64,000 nt of DNA from Sanderia malayensis (GCA_013076295.1 RQOL01000660.1:2728001-2792000), one strand, 5' to 3'; numbered from the stretch's first letter, positions 11,199-23,194 are shown. The notes: a model not told the origin generated them from the sequence alone. Made by a program: numbers and translations.

Positions 11199-14100
11199 TT
11201 ATTCACCATTGATATAAATTTCTTCTGCTTTCTCTCTCTCTACTCCTTCGCACTTCATAATTGCGAGGATCATTGCCTAAATAAAAAATAATTTTTTATT
11301 GAAAAAAGTTAACAAATACGGTGAATCTATTCGACAAAGGTGAAAAGATGTTTTATCTAAATAGAAATAATCTTAATACCTCGGGTAGCCACACTTCTGA
11401 GACATAAGTACTTGCGTTAATTGATTCGCACTTATTTCCACATTGCTCAAACCATTGTCGAAGTTTATCAAGGATATCGTCTGCCTAAAGACAAAGAAAT
11501 AAATTCTTAAGTATTGTATGAAAATAAACAATAAATAAAATACTGACATGGTATTTAATGGAAACCCTCGAATGTAGCTACCACCCTACCTCCGAATGAG
11601 CCCCACCTACAAATTAAATATAGCAAATAAACCCCCTTCTTATTAGAATGCAGGGGTATTAAAGCTGCATTGTAAGTAACTATGTGTTGCAATAATGTCC
11701 TTACTTTCTTAGTTATACTTTCATAAAAACGTTATACTTAGTTATACTTTCATAAAAACGTCATTCCAAACATAACATGTCATTTGAAAAAGGCTTTGAA
11801 TGGAAGATGTAATTGAAAATTATCCTCACCATTTTTTCATCTTCTATACACCCAAAGCCACTCCTATATTTCAACATATTTTTATTTTTCGTGGTTCCAT
11901 GCAAGAATATCTCGTGTCGTTCGGATTCAATTTCCCCTTCAAATATTCTTAAAAGTGTTGGCTGTTAGAGAAAAGGAACAGTTATCGTTAGCATGATGAA
12001 AAATTTGAAGGTAAGACTTCATTCAAATAACATGGTAGACCATTTTAAATTGTGAAATAATCTGAAGACTGTAAATAAAGCAAAGATAAATTTGGGAATT
12101 GAGCAAAGTTTATACCCGAGTATCTTCTAAAGCATCCAAAAGAGCCTTGTATTTCTGTTGCATCCTAAAATATAAATAATAAACAGATAAAGAGATTTCA
12201 TTACCGATAATTCGTGATTGAGCTGAAACTGTGTGCAATTGGTTTCGACAAAGAAGTAAAATTGGAGTTCTGGAGCAAAAATCTTTCAGAAATATCCATT
12301 GGTCTAAAATTAGCAAGTGGTGTCTGAAAGGTGAATATAATTGTCTGTATATGTTTGTGTAACATCAAATTAAACATACGTTGTTCCTCGCTTTGAGCGA
12401 CTTTGTGAAAACATTTTCTTGAAATTGATTGACCTTTTTGCGCTTCCCCTTGGTCTCACGTTTGGTTCATCTTCTTCGCTTTCAGCTGGAACATCAGATG
12501 GCACATTTAGATAATGAGCCACGCAAGAAAGCAAATGCGAAAAATAAAATAAAAATGCAAGAAATATAAGTCACATTGCGCTGTTTGGTATTCGAAAATA
12601 TTCTGCAGCTTTCCAGAGACTAAGGAAACAAGAAATTCGTAAGAAACAACAAGGACCTCGAAAAAGAAAGAAAATGAAGATTTGATAAATTAAGAAAGAA
12701 ACCATCTTGCCTTTCGTCTCGGCATATTCATCTGCAAACTGAATAATATTTTCAAAATTAACTTTTGATTTGAATTCTCTTCCTTCTTTCTAAAAAAGAA
12801 AATAGTTTATAGTTAATATTTCTATACAATTAACCGTAATCAAAATGCAATGCGTTTTTACATTCGTCTTAAAAGAATATTGAAATCAAGAAAAGCATAT
12901 CAAAAAGACTACAATGTAAATAAATCCAAATAATTAATTAAAGTAGCTAGAAGCAAGAAAGGAGACTAGTTTTCTGTAACTCAAAGTTTCATGCTCTCGC
13001 TATCATCAGACAGACTATAATGTAGTCTGTCTGATGATTGCGAGATATAGTCTGTCTGATGATTGCAAAAGCATGAAACTTTGAGTTACAGAAAACTAGT
13101 CTCCTTTCTTGCTTCTGCTCTATTACCGCTCTGTACTTCTGTACATTGAGCACTTTGGTGCACGATTAGACCGCTATAGAGATACAAATAATTAATTATT
13201 AATAATTGACGTATCTAACATATCTTACCATAATTTCTTCTCTCATGCGCGGATCACAATGATAGGAAGTTATTTTATCTGAAGGGACTGAGACTCTAGA
13301 AGAAGACAACAAATTTAAACATGCAATGACGTATTCGATTAAACTGCAAAAGACGTTGCAAAGATGTAAAAATAGTACGAGGTTTTGCAAGAAAATATGT
13401 GTATACTGAAGACATTTATAGTGGTAAACAAGGAGATATGAAGACTTGGGAGAAGACACACAGCTATGTACAAGCATGGGTGGTAAAGATGAAATTCCGT
13501 AATGTTTCGACTAAAACCCCCTGGGTGAAGAAATTTTAGCATCCCCTCCCCCAAAAAAGGCAGTGGCTGTCAAAAAGAGATTCGATGGATTTTAAAATCC
13601 TGGGAGAGAGCAAGCCAAGATAGAATACCAAAGTTCTTTATCTTTGCCCTTATATATATATAATTCGTATTAGATCTGCCTGATGAGTGCGTAAGCACGA
13701 AACTCAGAGTTGCAACGAATCATGCGTCTTTCTTACTGAATATTATTCTATTCTATATACCGCTCTACACAAATGTGTATTGAGCACTATCGAACGGTGT
13801 TCACCAAAATTATTATTATTATTGTTATAATTGGTATTATTTATTACACATCTATTGTTAAAATTGTTCATAAATTGATTGACCCACAAGCTCAATACAG
13901 ATTTTGCTTTAATGGGAGTCAAGATGACAAAACCACTTGCAGTAAAGGTTTGAGTTTACTGCAAACAGTTTGATTCCACCAAACCAATTCCATTTATCTA
14001 TGCCAAAAGAGAAGGATAGAATTCACGAATACTTACATTTTTCTAACGATATTCGTCATTTTCCAAGTCTCGTCGACAAACCAAACCCAAGCAACCTTTC

Positions 14101-17100
14101 CATTTTTCTTCTTCATCAAAGAATGAAACTAAAAAATGATATTTAAAAATAATGGCCAAAACAATAGAAATAATAACAATACAATTGAAATCACATAATC
14201 ATAAAATGTGATCATGATTATATAATTTTAAAATGTACACGACGACAAGAATAGATATGATGAATAAACCAGAGACAAATTTAGTTGACAAATTTAATTG
14301 ACAAATCCATGAAATAAAATTAACTACGACGTTTTCCACCTGGTATTTCTATTGGATTATATTATTGATTCTACTCACAATAGCTGGCCAGTAAGGGTCT
14401 TTCTTGTATTTCGCCCAAATTAAATCTCCTTCTGTAAATGAATCTGGAAAATAATTACAAGGTAAATGTTTCAGTGATTATTGCTTGTTAAATTTGGATC
14501 CTCCATCTTGCTTTATAAACGAGGACAACACAAATAAGGGCAAACAAACCAGCCATTTTCTTGAGAGGAGTAAAGGCCTCAGGAAGATCATCATCATCAT
14601 CTTTATCGTGATTAACAGCAAAATCATTGTCAGCTGTGATGGTATTGTTAGCGTTGCTGGAAGATGAATTTAAAGAAATCACTAATTGTTACAGTTGATA
14701 CATTCTTTTCTTTTTATAAGAATACTTAATTTTTTGCTGAGCCTCAATATTCTTAGTTTTTTTCTATTTTGAGCCTCTGAATATTCTTAAATTATTCTTA
14801 GCGCGGCAGAAAATACAGATATGGAAATACACTGCTATTATTATCATCAATGTCAAAAACGAATAACTATTATATGGCTAACAGAATAAGTCCTTATTTC
14901 CTATAGCACAGATTTTATCGACACTTTCATCGAAATTTGGATGAGTATATTTAAAACCATTGCCCGTGAAAAGCACACGAATTCAAAAATAAAAATGCCT
15001 GCTAAAAATAATAGTTCCACAAGATCCTGAGCCTGACAATATTCTTAAAATTCTCTTAAATTTCACGAATTTTGAGCCTCATTATTCTTATAAAGTTTAT
15101 TCTTATAAAAAGAAAAGAGTGTATGCGCAAATAATTGTAATATTTGAGTCTTGGTTGAGTTTACAAAGCTGTTTGTAGCTGGCGACGGGGTAAAAGGAAG
15201 CATGTTCGATCTACTCCACTGAGACTATAATGTAATAAGGTGGACACTTTGGTGCAAATTTTGTAAGCATTCTCAACCCCCTCCTCCCCCAAACAATGTT
15301 AGTTTCCAGTGAAAGGCATACGAAATATCGACAAAACTTCATTTGCATGGTGACCACAAAGGTCTAATTGAGAGTTAATCACATTGTTTTTAGAGAGATT
15401 GGGGGTTAAATCGTATTCTCAATATCTCAAAGAATGTTCTGTCTCCATTGACTTCTAATTGCCTAAGAATACTTCATGTGCGAGTCTTGATAACTTGGAA
15501 CTTTTTCACTCGAATTATTTTTCTTATTTACTATGGTCTATGGATATCAAGCTTCTCATAGAGATTCTTTCAAAATATTAAAAAACAGTAGCCTCGAATG
15601 AGTTGGAATTTTCTAGTTTATGTTACTGCATATTTTTACGCACTTCCTATAAAAAATTCTTTTCCAGAAGGTAGAAAAAAATTGTAACTGATAGATGTAA
15701 ATTTTCAAGTAACACATTGTTTTACTCTTGCATAATACAGGTGTTTGCGTTTCACCCAACCTCAAATAATCCAATTTATATTTATGCATTGAATATCTGC
15801 TTAAAGAATTAAATTTAAGCATGACAAAGAAATTAAGAGTTAAATGCTAATCACAAAAGATTAGTTGAATTTCAGAAAGGTCATTTCATAGTTGAATACT
15901 TTACTAGAATTATTTAACTACGAGTTAATACCATTAAAAATTATTTATATTGTTAAATTCAATTTTGAAAAGTTGAAAGGTTAAGTAATTATTCATATTT
16001 TAATCATAATAACAATAATTTGTTCTAGAGACAGGGTTGGGCTTATCCTTAATGGTTGAGCATGATTTAACAGCTAACAGTAGGTTTGTTTTTTAAATAA
16101 ATCTATTATAGTATTTAACTCGTAATATAATAACTCGTTATTTTGATGGATATCTCAGAGGAGTTTGAGGTTCAGGCACAATGTGTATGAAGTTATCCCT
16201 TAAGATTTAAATCATCCCTGATAAATCAATCATCCAAGCTAATAATAAACTATTTAAGTCAGTTACTTTGTATAAACAGTTTTAGAGCAGTCTTTTAATG
16301 TTTTTGTTTACATTATGTACACTACTGTATCTTAATTCTTAGCTAAATTGATTAAATTTGTTCTGTGGTTTTTTTCAAGAATTTTAATATATTTTATTGT
16401 ATTTTGAATTCTATGAGAATGAAATTAAAATTCATCAATAAAAAACTTACCAATTTTCACTTGTGGTTGCAAACACTTTTTTATTAACTACACTATATAT
16501 ATTCCTTAAAGGAAATAATAGTATACAACCTACCTTGTTAAACTTTCTTCTGCCTCATTGAAACAGGTTTGACTTTTCTTTTTTTCTTCATCAATTCCAC
16601 TGTTTGATAGAAGCTGTTTTTTTTTCTGCCTTCCTCTACGAGCTTTATTTTTCTGCCTTCCTTCACAAGAAGATATAGAGGTGATTCAGTAATAAAGCAA
16701 TTAATAGAAAAAATTCACTCCCTGCCCCTTCTATTAGGAATCACTTTCCCCATACAGATATTTGCTCTCTTCATAGAGAAAAAATCATTATCACTAAATT
16801 ATGCAAACCTTTATTTTCTTCAACGGCCATTTCCATTGCCCTACCAAAAGACAACTTTCGAGCCGTATCTTTCAAATCTGCATACAAAATAACCAGGCAT
16901 TAAATATTGTTTGCTATTTATTTCTATGTCATCAAATGTACCCTCTATAATAACATGAACAAATAATCTAAAAAATTGAAAATATATGATAATATCATAA
17001 AACATCCTACTTTCTCCTTTTTTAACATAAAAACTATGTCTTTTACATTCCCAAGAGCGCACCCTTAGCTTCTTCACAGGCTCCCTATAAAAAAGCAACA

Positions 17101-17698
17101 ATGAAATTATGATAAAACTAGAATCATGAAACAAAATATGTTGAACAACCAAAAGATCAAAGACTTAATCATTCATAATTAATTCAATTTCAAACCAAAT
17201 TAATTGTTACAGAAACTGCAGTTTTCAAAAACATTTCCAGTATGTAAATAATTCAATTTTTTTCTATTGTTCAATCATAAGATACAGGCCCACGTGAGGC
17301 TCAGTCAGAACAAATCAGAAAATAGGGTCTTGGCCAGCTGGTCTGACCAGAAATTATTAAATTTGAAATTGAAAAAAATCACCATGTATTCTCATCAAAG
17401 AAATAAATAAGCCGTAATTTTTCATCCTTTGCATCAACATCGTCGACCACCTGAAGTAGAATACAAATAATTCATTATTGTGAATGTTTAAGAATGTGAA
17501 ATCACTCAAGTAAAGTTAGAGCCTTAAAATTAAATCTCACGAGGAGGCGGGGCAATGAAGGGAAGAAATTTCTAAAGCGTATAAATAACCTTTGACGAAG
17601 TGACATTTACTGGGAATTTTATTGAAATTATTTACCTTGCCTGGCCAGTAAATGTCTCCTTGATGTTTGGCCCAAACAATATCACCATCGCTCTGCAT
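11199..17698 (-). CDS. Two-PWWP-domain chromatin protein, PWWP3A/MUM1-like
   Basis: Sixteen exons, phase-checked, give about 458 residues: 17698-17636, 17450-17383, 17084-17011, 16877-16809, 16660-16534, 14656-14550, 14443-14379, 14128-14037, 13295-13229, 12789-12703, about 12454-12380, 12323-12205, 12164-12116, 11961-11830, 11484-11380, 11276-11199. The first ATG follows an in-frame TAG. PWWP domains bind methylated histone H3 and DNA. PWWP 1 spans exons 1-4 (GDIVWAKHQGDIYWPGK, then LIYFFDENTW); PWWP 2 spans exons 7-9 (GDLIWAKYKKDPYWPAI, then VWFVDETW). A basic linker (RRGRQKKK) and an Asp-rich stretch lie between them. The C-terminal helical region ending EVWLPEAMILAIMKCEG resembles the PWWP3A/MUM1 tail, hence the assignment; two PWWP domains are unusual for it. 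The start of exon 11 is uncertain, because two frames look coding there. Confidence 0.7.
12967..13017 (-). ncRNA. Hammerhead ribozyme motif (type I, minimal), inverted copy
   Basis: Read on the minus strand the core is CTGATGA, a stem-II hairpin with a GAGA loop, GAAAC, a very short stem III and a GTT cleavage triplet. Helix I closes with CTGT/ACAG plus TAG/CTA, as in the plus-strand copy at 13048-13098. Stem II is weakened by an A-A mismatch, so activity is doubtful. It is one arm of a palindrome of about 175 bp in an intron of the PWWP gene. Minimal type I hammerheads of this kind are known from Penelope-like elements and retrozymes. Confidence 0.6.
13048..13098 (+). ncRNA. Hammerhead ribozyme motif (type I, minimal)
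   Basis: CTGATGA at 13056-13062, stem II TTGC/GCAT with an AAAA loop, GAAA at 13075-13078, stem III CTT/GAG, and GTT at 13085-13087 directly before the predicted cleavage point. Helix I pairs CTGT (13052-13055) with ACAG (13088-13091). After an internal loop, TAG (13048-13050) pairs with CTA (13096-13098). A further partial CTGATGA core sits just upstream at 13031, suggesting a tandem arrangement. All conserved core bases are present; self-cleavage is inferred from the fold. Confidence 0.75.
13669..13725 (+). ncRNA. Hammerhead ribozyme motif (type I, minimal)
   Basis: CTGATGA at 13680-13686, stem II GTGC/GCAC capped by a GTAA tetraloop, GAAA at 13699-13702, stem III CTC/GAG and GTT at 13709-13711. 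Helix I pairs TGC (13677-13679) with GCA (13712-13714), and after an internal loop GAT (13673-13675) pairs with ATC (13719-13721). Compared with the 13048 copy every helix changes by paired substitutions, which supports a real RNA fold. About 90 bp of downstream sequence (ending in a word like tgtattgagcac) is shared with the 13048 copy, so both belong to one element family. Confidence 0.8.
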
Positions 17699-18390
17699 TT
17701 CAAGAAGCCGAAGAAACTACATAGAAGTGTTTGCCTTGGTGGATACTTAGGCCACTTCACTGCTATAAAGAAAGACTGGAACCAGGGAAAATTGAGCGGG
17801 AAAAGTAGAAAATTAAATAAACATCATCATCATAATTATTGTAGCTTTCTTTATATCATAATTATTTTTGTAATTATTATAATTTTCTGTAATATAAGTT
17901 CAACAAAAAATATATATCAAGATATTATTATAGATATAGATATTATAGATATGCTCATTATAGTCTTAGTTCAGACTATTTAGACATTAAAGTTGAAGTT
18001 CCGACCATGTTAAGATGGACTCGAAGCTCACTTTCAGTGCCACTTTCCTTTGTTCCATTGTTTTCCTTAACAATAGAAAACAATGGAAAATTTAAGAAAC
18101 TTTTACTAGTAGGGTTTGAGCTGGGTTTCTTATAAAATAAAAAAGTGTAATGGTCTCGAACCACAGCTCTATTGTGCCAAGTGCCAACGATAATACCATT
18201 TCCAGCTAAGCAGAGAGCAGAATTGAGTTACTTGGAAAGAAACATGAATAAGAGTGCCATACTTAAGTGGCACGCAAGTAATGACAGAAGCACTCTACAA
18301 AATATGAAGAAAGTGAAAGTTGATATGGGCCTAAAGTGTTAAATGGAAGTGTATTGTGTTGTGCAAGAGAAAAGACGAGGGGATGCCAGC
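17699..18390. other. 5' flank of the PWWP gene, with a repeat copy
   Basis: No gene recognised. At about 18050-18142 there is a copy of a short repeat built around a hairpin (ttctattgttttcctt-like sequence followed by its complement) and ending in a gtttcttataaaat-like word. A closely similar copy lies in a MORN1 intron at about 33502-33640. The PWWP gene (minus) and the GAS1-like gene (plus) are divergent across this interval. Confidence 0.5.
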
Positions 18391-18749
18391 CAGGGTTGCC
18401 AGATTGTCTCGGAACGAGCAGGCCAAACCAGCTTCAAAAAGAGGCCAAAATGGTCTAAAATAGGCCAAACTAAATTGACGTCATAAAATGTCGCTTTGCG
18501 CATGCGTAGATGTATATTTAGGAAAGAACGTGAACCTCAAGAACCGAAAATAACTGAATTATTATCAACGATAAACAACGATAAACAAGGAAAAATCCGA
18601 AAGTTAAGAATTTCAAGATATTCCAGAAAACAGGCCAAAAAAGGCCAAATTTTAGTGTCAGGCCAAATGTTATTTTTTCAGGCAAATCAACATGAAAAGA
18701 GGCCAAAATCGAGCGATTTGGCCTTAAAAAGGCCAATATGGCAACCCTG
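18391..18749. mobile_element. hAT-type MITE with 8-bp target-site duplication
   Basis: The element begins CAGGGTTGCCA and ends in the exact inverse TGGCAACCCTG. It is flanked by perfect 8-bp direct repeats ATGCCAGC (18383-18390 and 18750-18757). An 8-bp target duplication with CAGGG termini is the signature of the hAT superfamily. The 359-bp interior has no transposase ORF and is rich in ggccaaa words, so it is non-autonomous. Confidence 0.85.
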
Positions 18750-19053
18750 ATGCCAGCAAGAGCGAGCGTGAGCGTGTATTTGAATTGTGAAAGATGACTG
18801 ACAGGAAGAAATTTGACACTTTGAATGTCGAGTGGTATGATGTCTGTCAAACAGAACAAAAGGATATGGCGGGGTCCTTTACGGTATTAATTTTCATTGC
18901 GAACAGAAGTAAATATGTGCCAATCAAACCGCAGCTTCCCCAGCTCGACGGTCATTTGGGCGATTATTTAGACAGTGTAAACACGTTGGGAAAAAACGTC
19001 AAATTTCGGAACAAACATAACTTGAAAACTGTCCATGATTCGGACCACGAGAT

Positions 19054-19827
19054 ATGTATTGGTTTGCTGGGGTCTGCATTGTGTTATTATTCGTGTTATT
19101 TGAGGACACAGTGTCATTAAAAAAGGAAGAGCGAAATTGTTTCCGATTGTATAAACTTTGTAACTCTCGGTATAATTGTTTTGCTGGTTTATTAAACTTG
19201 AAACTGGAATGTTACGAACTATTATCGGGAGAAGGAACTGTGTGTACCGAAAATTGCAAGCAAGCTATTGAAAGACTGAACAAGGATAGAGTTGGGAAAT
19301 ATTTGCTGAGCTGTTCGTGTGAAATGGACGCCAAATGTCTGACTTATCAGGCCCGTTCAAAAAAATGTTGGATGAATAAAATGAACAGCACAAAAATAGG
19401 CTGCGCTACATACAGCCGACGTTGTGAAAATAACACAGAATGCACTAATATTATGGAGAAATTCTACATCAAATGTACTCATTTGATATCTGGAACTGAG
19501 TGCTCACAAAGATGCGAAGAGGTGCAAAATAAACTATATTCTCATCATATTACCAAAGGATTGCTTAATTGTGAATGTAGTGGAACTGTGAAAGAAGAAA
19601 ATTTTTGTCGAGGGGTTTACGCACACACTCACCACCTCTGCAAAACATCTCCACTTTTGAGGAAGCCCAATGTCACAGCTGATACAAAAATTGTTATTAG
19701 CAAGGAAAACATAGACAAAGCAAAACGTTTGAAAGATGTCAATTCATCTAGTTATAAATTCGAGATTTGTTTAATTAGCTCGATTTTCTACATGTTTATA
19801 GGTCGTATCATTGTTCATATGCTGTAA
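19054..19827 (+). CDS. GAS1/GFR-alpha-like GPI-anchored cell-surface protein
   Basis: A single-exon ORF of 257 residues. GAS1 and the GDNF-receptor alpha proteins are GPI-linked co-receptors (Hedgehog or GDNF signalling) built of Cys-rich helical GDNF/GAS1 domains. Residues 1 to about 22 form a signal peptide (WFAGVCIVLLFVLF core). Two Cys-rich modules follow, at about 29-106 and 116-193. Their spacing (for example GCATYSRRCENNTEC, then TECSQRC, LLNCECSG) matches the second module of vertebrate GAS1 well. N-glycosylation sequons include NST, NNT and NVT. The C-terminal 23 residues are hydrophobic after a Ser cluster, as expected for a GPI signal. Vertebrate GAS1 is also intronless. An upstream overlapping ORF in another frame (18794-19120) looks non-coding. 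Assignment to GAS1 rather than a GFR-alpha-like relative is likely but not certain. Confidence 0.8.
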   Translation: MYWFAGVCIVLLFVLFEDTVSLKKEERNCFRLYKLCNSRYNCFAGLLNLKLECYELLSGEGTVCTENCKQAIERLNKDRVGKYLLSCSCEMDAKCLTYQARSKKCWMNKMNSTKIGCATYSRRCENNTECTNIMEKFYIKCTHLISGTECSQRCEEVQNKLYSHHITKGLLNCECSGTVKEENFCRGVYAHTHHLCKTSPLLRKPNVTADTKIVISKENIDKAKRLKDVNSSSYKFEICLISSIFYMFIGRIIVHML

Positions 19828-21026
19828 TATATACTTAATTTAATACCAGGTAGTAAGTTTGTAGATTTTTGTAAATAATGGTGAATATTAATAATTGCCG
19901 AGTATAACCAAAGCTGTTTTGCTCAGGGTCAGCTCAATGGGGGTCGGGCTACCCCTTCAGATAGATTGGAGAGATGTCTGGGACAAACAATTGGAAATTG
20001 AATGAACCTATTTGGTAATAACAGGATGTGCGAAATCGGATTTGGCTTCAATTATCAAATTCCTAACACAAGTGTGTTATATAATTTGATCTCTTTTAAA
20101 TGCATATTTCACTTACATAAAAGTAAATACAAAGTATGTCAAAGAAAGAGCCAAGCCGATGGGTACAATATAATACTCCCAAAGAAAAACGTTCTTTTAA
20201 CGAATTTCTGATACGTTTATCCGACTTGGAAGTGATTTAAAGCGGCACCTTTAGTTGTAGAGACAGGACGAATTACACTACAAATTAGACATGCATAATT
20301 ATATTTTCCACTATTGTTTATCTGTGCGTGGGTATTAGTTTTAGCGAGTGTTTGTCTGTCTGTTTAAATTACATTTAATTTATATGCTCATGCTGCTCGT
20401 TGTAAATAAGACATTTCATTGTTTAGTAAACAACTGAAACTACATGGTGTATTCTTAGATTAGATTTCTCTTCACTGTGGATGTCGCCAAAACGTAATAC
20501 AGAAAAGTCATTATTGTCAAAGCACTTAGAATCGCATGAGGCTGTTCTACATAAAAGGGTGTGACGTCTCATGTCATATCAACCCGCTAGGTGTGATAGA
20601 TATGGGGACAAGATGAAAAATAACTCTTCAAAATAGCACAGTTGTTCCATGTTTCAAACAATAAAAATTTGCGATGACAAAATAGCAGCTGTTGTTAGTT
20701 GGAGTTCAACACGAGGTGTCCACATGCTGATAAATGCCTTTCCATGTGCGAATATTTTCCGGTATTATTATTCGCACTCGACAACAGCTTAACTGTTCAC
20801 AGTATATAACAATTCCGTTGAGAATATTGATCCACTTCCCAAAATAAACGAAAAAATAACAATGTTGCCAAACCATGGCATCCATGACAAATTTTTCCAA
20901 CCCCGTGGATTTCCTGGACAAGCAAGCAAGCAATATTTATTTGTTAACGCAGGTTGAGGGTTCTGGCAGCTATACAGCTGATGTGGGCCTGCGGCTTGTG
21001 CCCCCAGAATGATATTCTAGAACGAA
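19828..21026. other. 3' flank of the GAS1-like gene, no gene recognised
   Basis: About 1.2 kb of AT-rich sequence. It presumably contains the 3' UTR of the GAS1-like gene; an AATAAA-type signal occurs near 20660 but is distant. Open frames here are short and unrelated to any family I know. Confidence 0.4.
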
Positions 21027-21318
21027 TACACCCATTTTTTATAAGAAACCCTTTATAAGAAACCATAGGCCCCTATTTTCAAAAGTTAAGAAACTTCGGT
21101 AGGAGATTTTGTGTGACTGAAAAAAGTTAAGAAACTTTCTATGTTGTTTTAAGGAGAAAAAATGTTTAAAAACAACTTGAGCACTTCATTCCCACAAATT
21201 TATAACAAATCTCAACAATGTTAAGCAACTTTTCGTACAATAATTAGGTACGAAACCCTAAGAAAAAGAAAACCTGGTACGAAAATTTTGCATAGCTTCT
21301 TATAAAAAAATGGGTGTA
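21027..21318. mobile_element. MITE with TACACCCATT terminal inverted repeats, copy 1
   Basis: Termini tacacccattttttataag and the inverse ending aaaatgggtgta bound 292 bp. The interior repeats gttaagaaactt and gaaaccct-type words. A second copy with the same ends and interior lies at 23488-23719. The terminal TA can be read as a TA target duplication, as in Tc1/mariner-type MITEs. Confidence 0.65.
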
Positions 21319-21480
21319 CCCTGGGTACTCATTTACCGACCTCGGAAGGATGAACAGCTGAGTTGGTTGACGGCTTGTAGTTCGAGGTTCCGACCATCCG
21401 TGGATTTGAACCCATGAAGGTTACCCTTCAAGTTCAAGGGTACGAAATCAGCGCCTTAACCTTAACCACTAGGGTACACC
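21319..21480 (-). mobile_element. tRNA-derived SINE fragment
   Basis: On the minus strand a tRNA-like head is visible: an A-box-like ctagtggttaagg near 21460-21474 and a B box ggttcaaatcc near 21408-21418. The body then diverges from any tRNA. It abuts the MITE at 21027-21318. Confidence 0.5.
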
Positions 21481-23190
21481 ATTATTTTGATAGGTTTGAG
21501 CTCAAAGGACGTAAGAACGTGAATTCTGTAAAACCGCAGGTCCAGTAAACAGGCGTTAAGAAATTCAAGATTCATGATGAAATCAAATCCTATTCATACT
21601 TAGAAACACTTGAACACATCATGAAACTGTTTGCACAAGGGTTGTTTCGCACGGGTTGAAAATAATTAGAGAATATAATGTCGCCCAAATTATTGAACTT
21701 CGAATTGCTTGAATTGAGGGCAGTTAATTTCAAGAGAAACTCAATATTTATGGAGAATGAAAGTTCATCTTGCCTTCGTGTTTAACATCATTCATTAGAG
21801 ATATATTCTTAAATATTTGTGACAATGTGTTGGGACACGCCTTTACCGCAGGACACAGAAAGCTATTCTTTGTCAACGATTAAACATTAATTCTGGTGAA
21901 GGATAAATCTGAAAATCGCTCTAAAATCCTAAAAAGTTGAAAAATTGCAAATTGCAACATTCAAAGAAATGCTTGCTTGAAAGACAACGATCTCAGACGA
22001 AAGAAGCCTGCATTGTGACCGCGCAGTTCTTTGTGGTTAGATTAAGTCTCATAAATTAAATTTCAATTCCAATTTATGATACACTGATCCTTATTCAATC
22101 TTGATTTCATTCAATCGATCCTTCATTGATCCAAATTTCAAATCAAATGATCTGAGTTGTAAATCAAAAGATTACAATATGAATTTGCTTGATTTAGTAT
22201 TTTTAAGCTCAGCTGATCCCGTCCTTTCAGTCGGTGAGTATCTTTAAATCTGTCTTTTTGTAATCATTTTTCAATTCAAAATTCGAATTATGGTTTTAGG
22301 TTCTCAAATAAAAAAATCATCAGTTGTGATACAATTTCACCAACCTCTTGTTCACTACAGCCTCCTTTTACCCCGGCTTTCACGCATGCACGCAACACAT
22401 ATAACCTCGTTTAGAAGCGTATGCCTCGCTTCCGTCAAAATCATGATTTCTCATCGGGGTTTCTACATAACCATTAAATATGATATATGAGCCGTATTTC
22501 CATTTGATGTATAAAACCACATCTTTTTCAAGTAATTTAAAGGCCAAATGAAATGAAAAAATCAATACAAAAGGGCACTTATCAAATTATCTGTAGTGAC
22601 ACACCAAACTCATCATTCATGAACCATTTGACCATTAAAATGTGGCATATTACTATATTTGGTTTCATTTGGCCCTTAAATTAATTATTATGAAATAGAT
22701 ACATGGGAATTATAACACATGCTGAGTCAGGGGTTTAGAGATGGTCTGTTCAAAAGATGAAAAATATCTATGGTCATATCTCTTTGATTTATTACTGTGA
22801 ATTATTGTTTGAAATAAGATATAAAACCTGGTATAATAGGATTAAATCTTGGAAAATATCAAAACTTTGAAAATTTAACCCGTATAAGCAAATATACTTC
22901 GCTTTTGAATAACAATAATATGGTAATATACTTCCATAAGGTAGTAATTATTGATAAATTGCTATATAAATCGAGGAAACTATAACAAGCACAATCCACG
23001 AAATAGATGAGAGACGCTTGTTTTAAATCTTTGAATCTAATCTAAAACTCGTTATTTCAAATTTTTATATCTTAATAAGTCACTCTGCTAGTCTAAAAAA
23101 CACACAATTCAGCCTATATTGACCACGCAGCTACACTGCTCTTCTTCTCAGAGGAAGAATGAAAATAATAACAAGAATAAAATAATATTT
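21480..23190. other. Intergenic region between two genes, nothing recognised
   Basis: AT-rich sequence with no exon, tRNA or transposon I can support. The 3' UTR of the minus-strand phosphatase-family gene should occupy the right end. Confidence 0.4.
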
Positions 23191-23194
23191 ACTG

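Noticed and set aside
18794..19120. 108-residue ORF upstream of and overlapping the GAS1-like gene
   Set aside because: No domain or signal peptide; it overlaps the strongly supported GAS1-like frame and is best read as part of the 5' UTR or flank.
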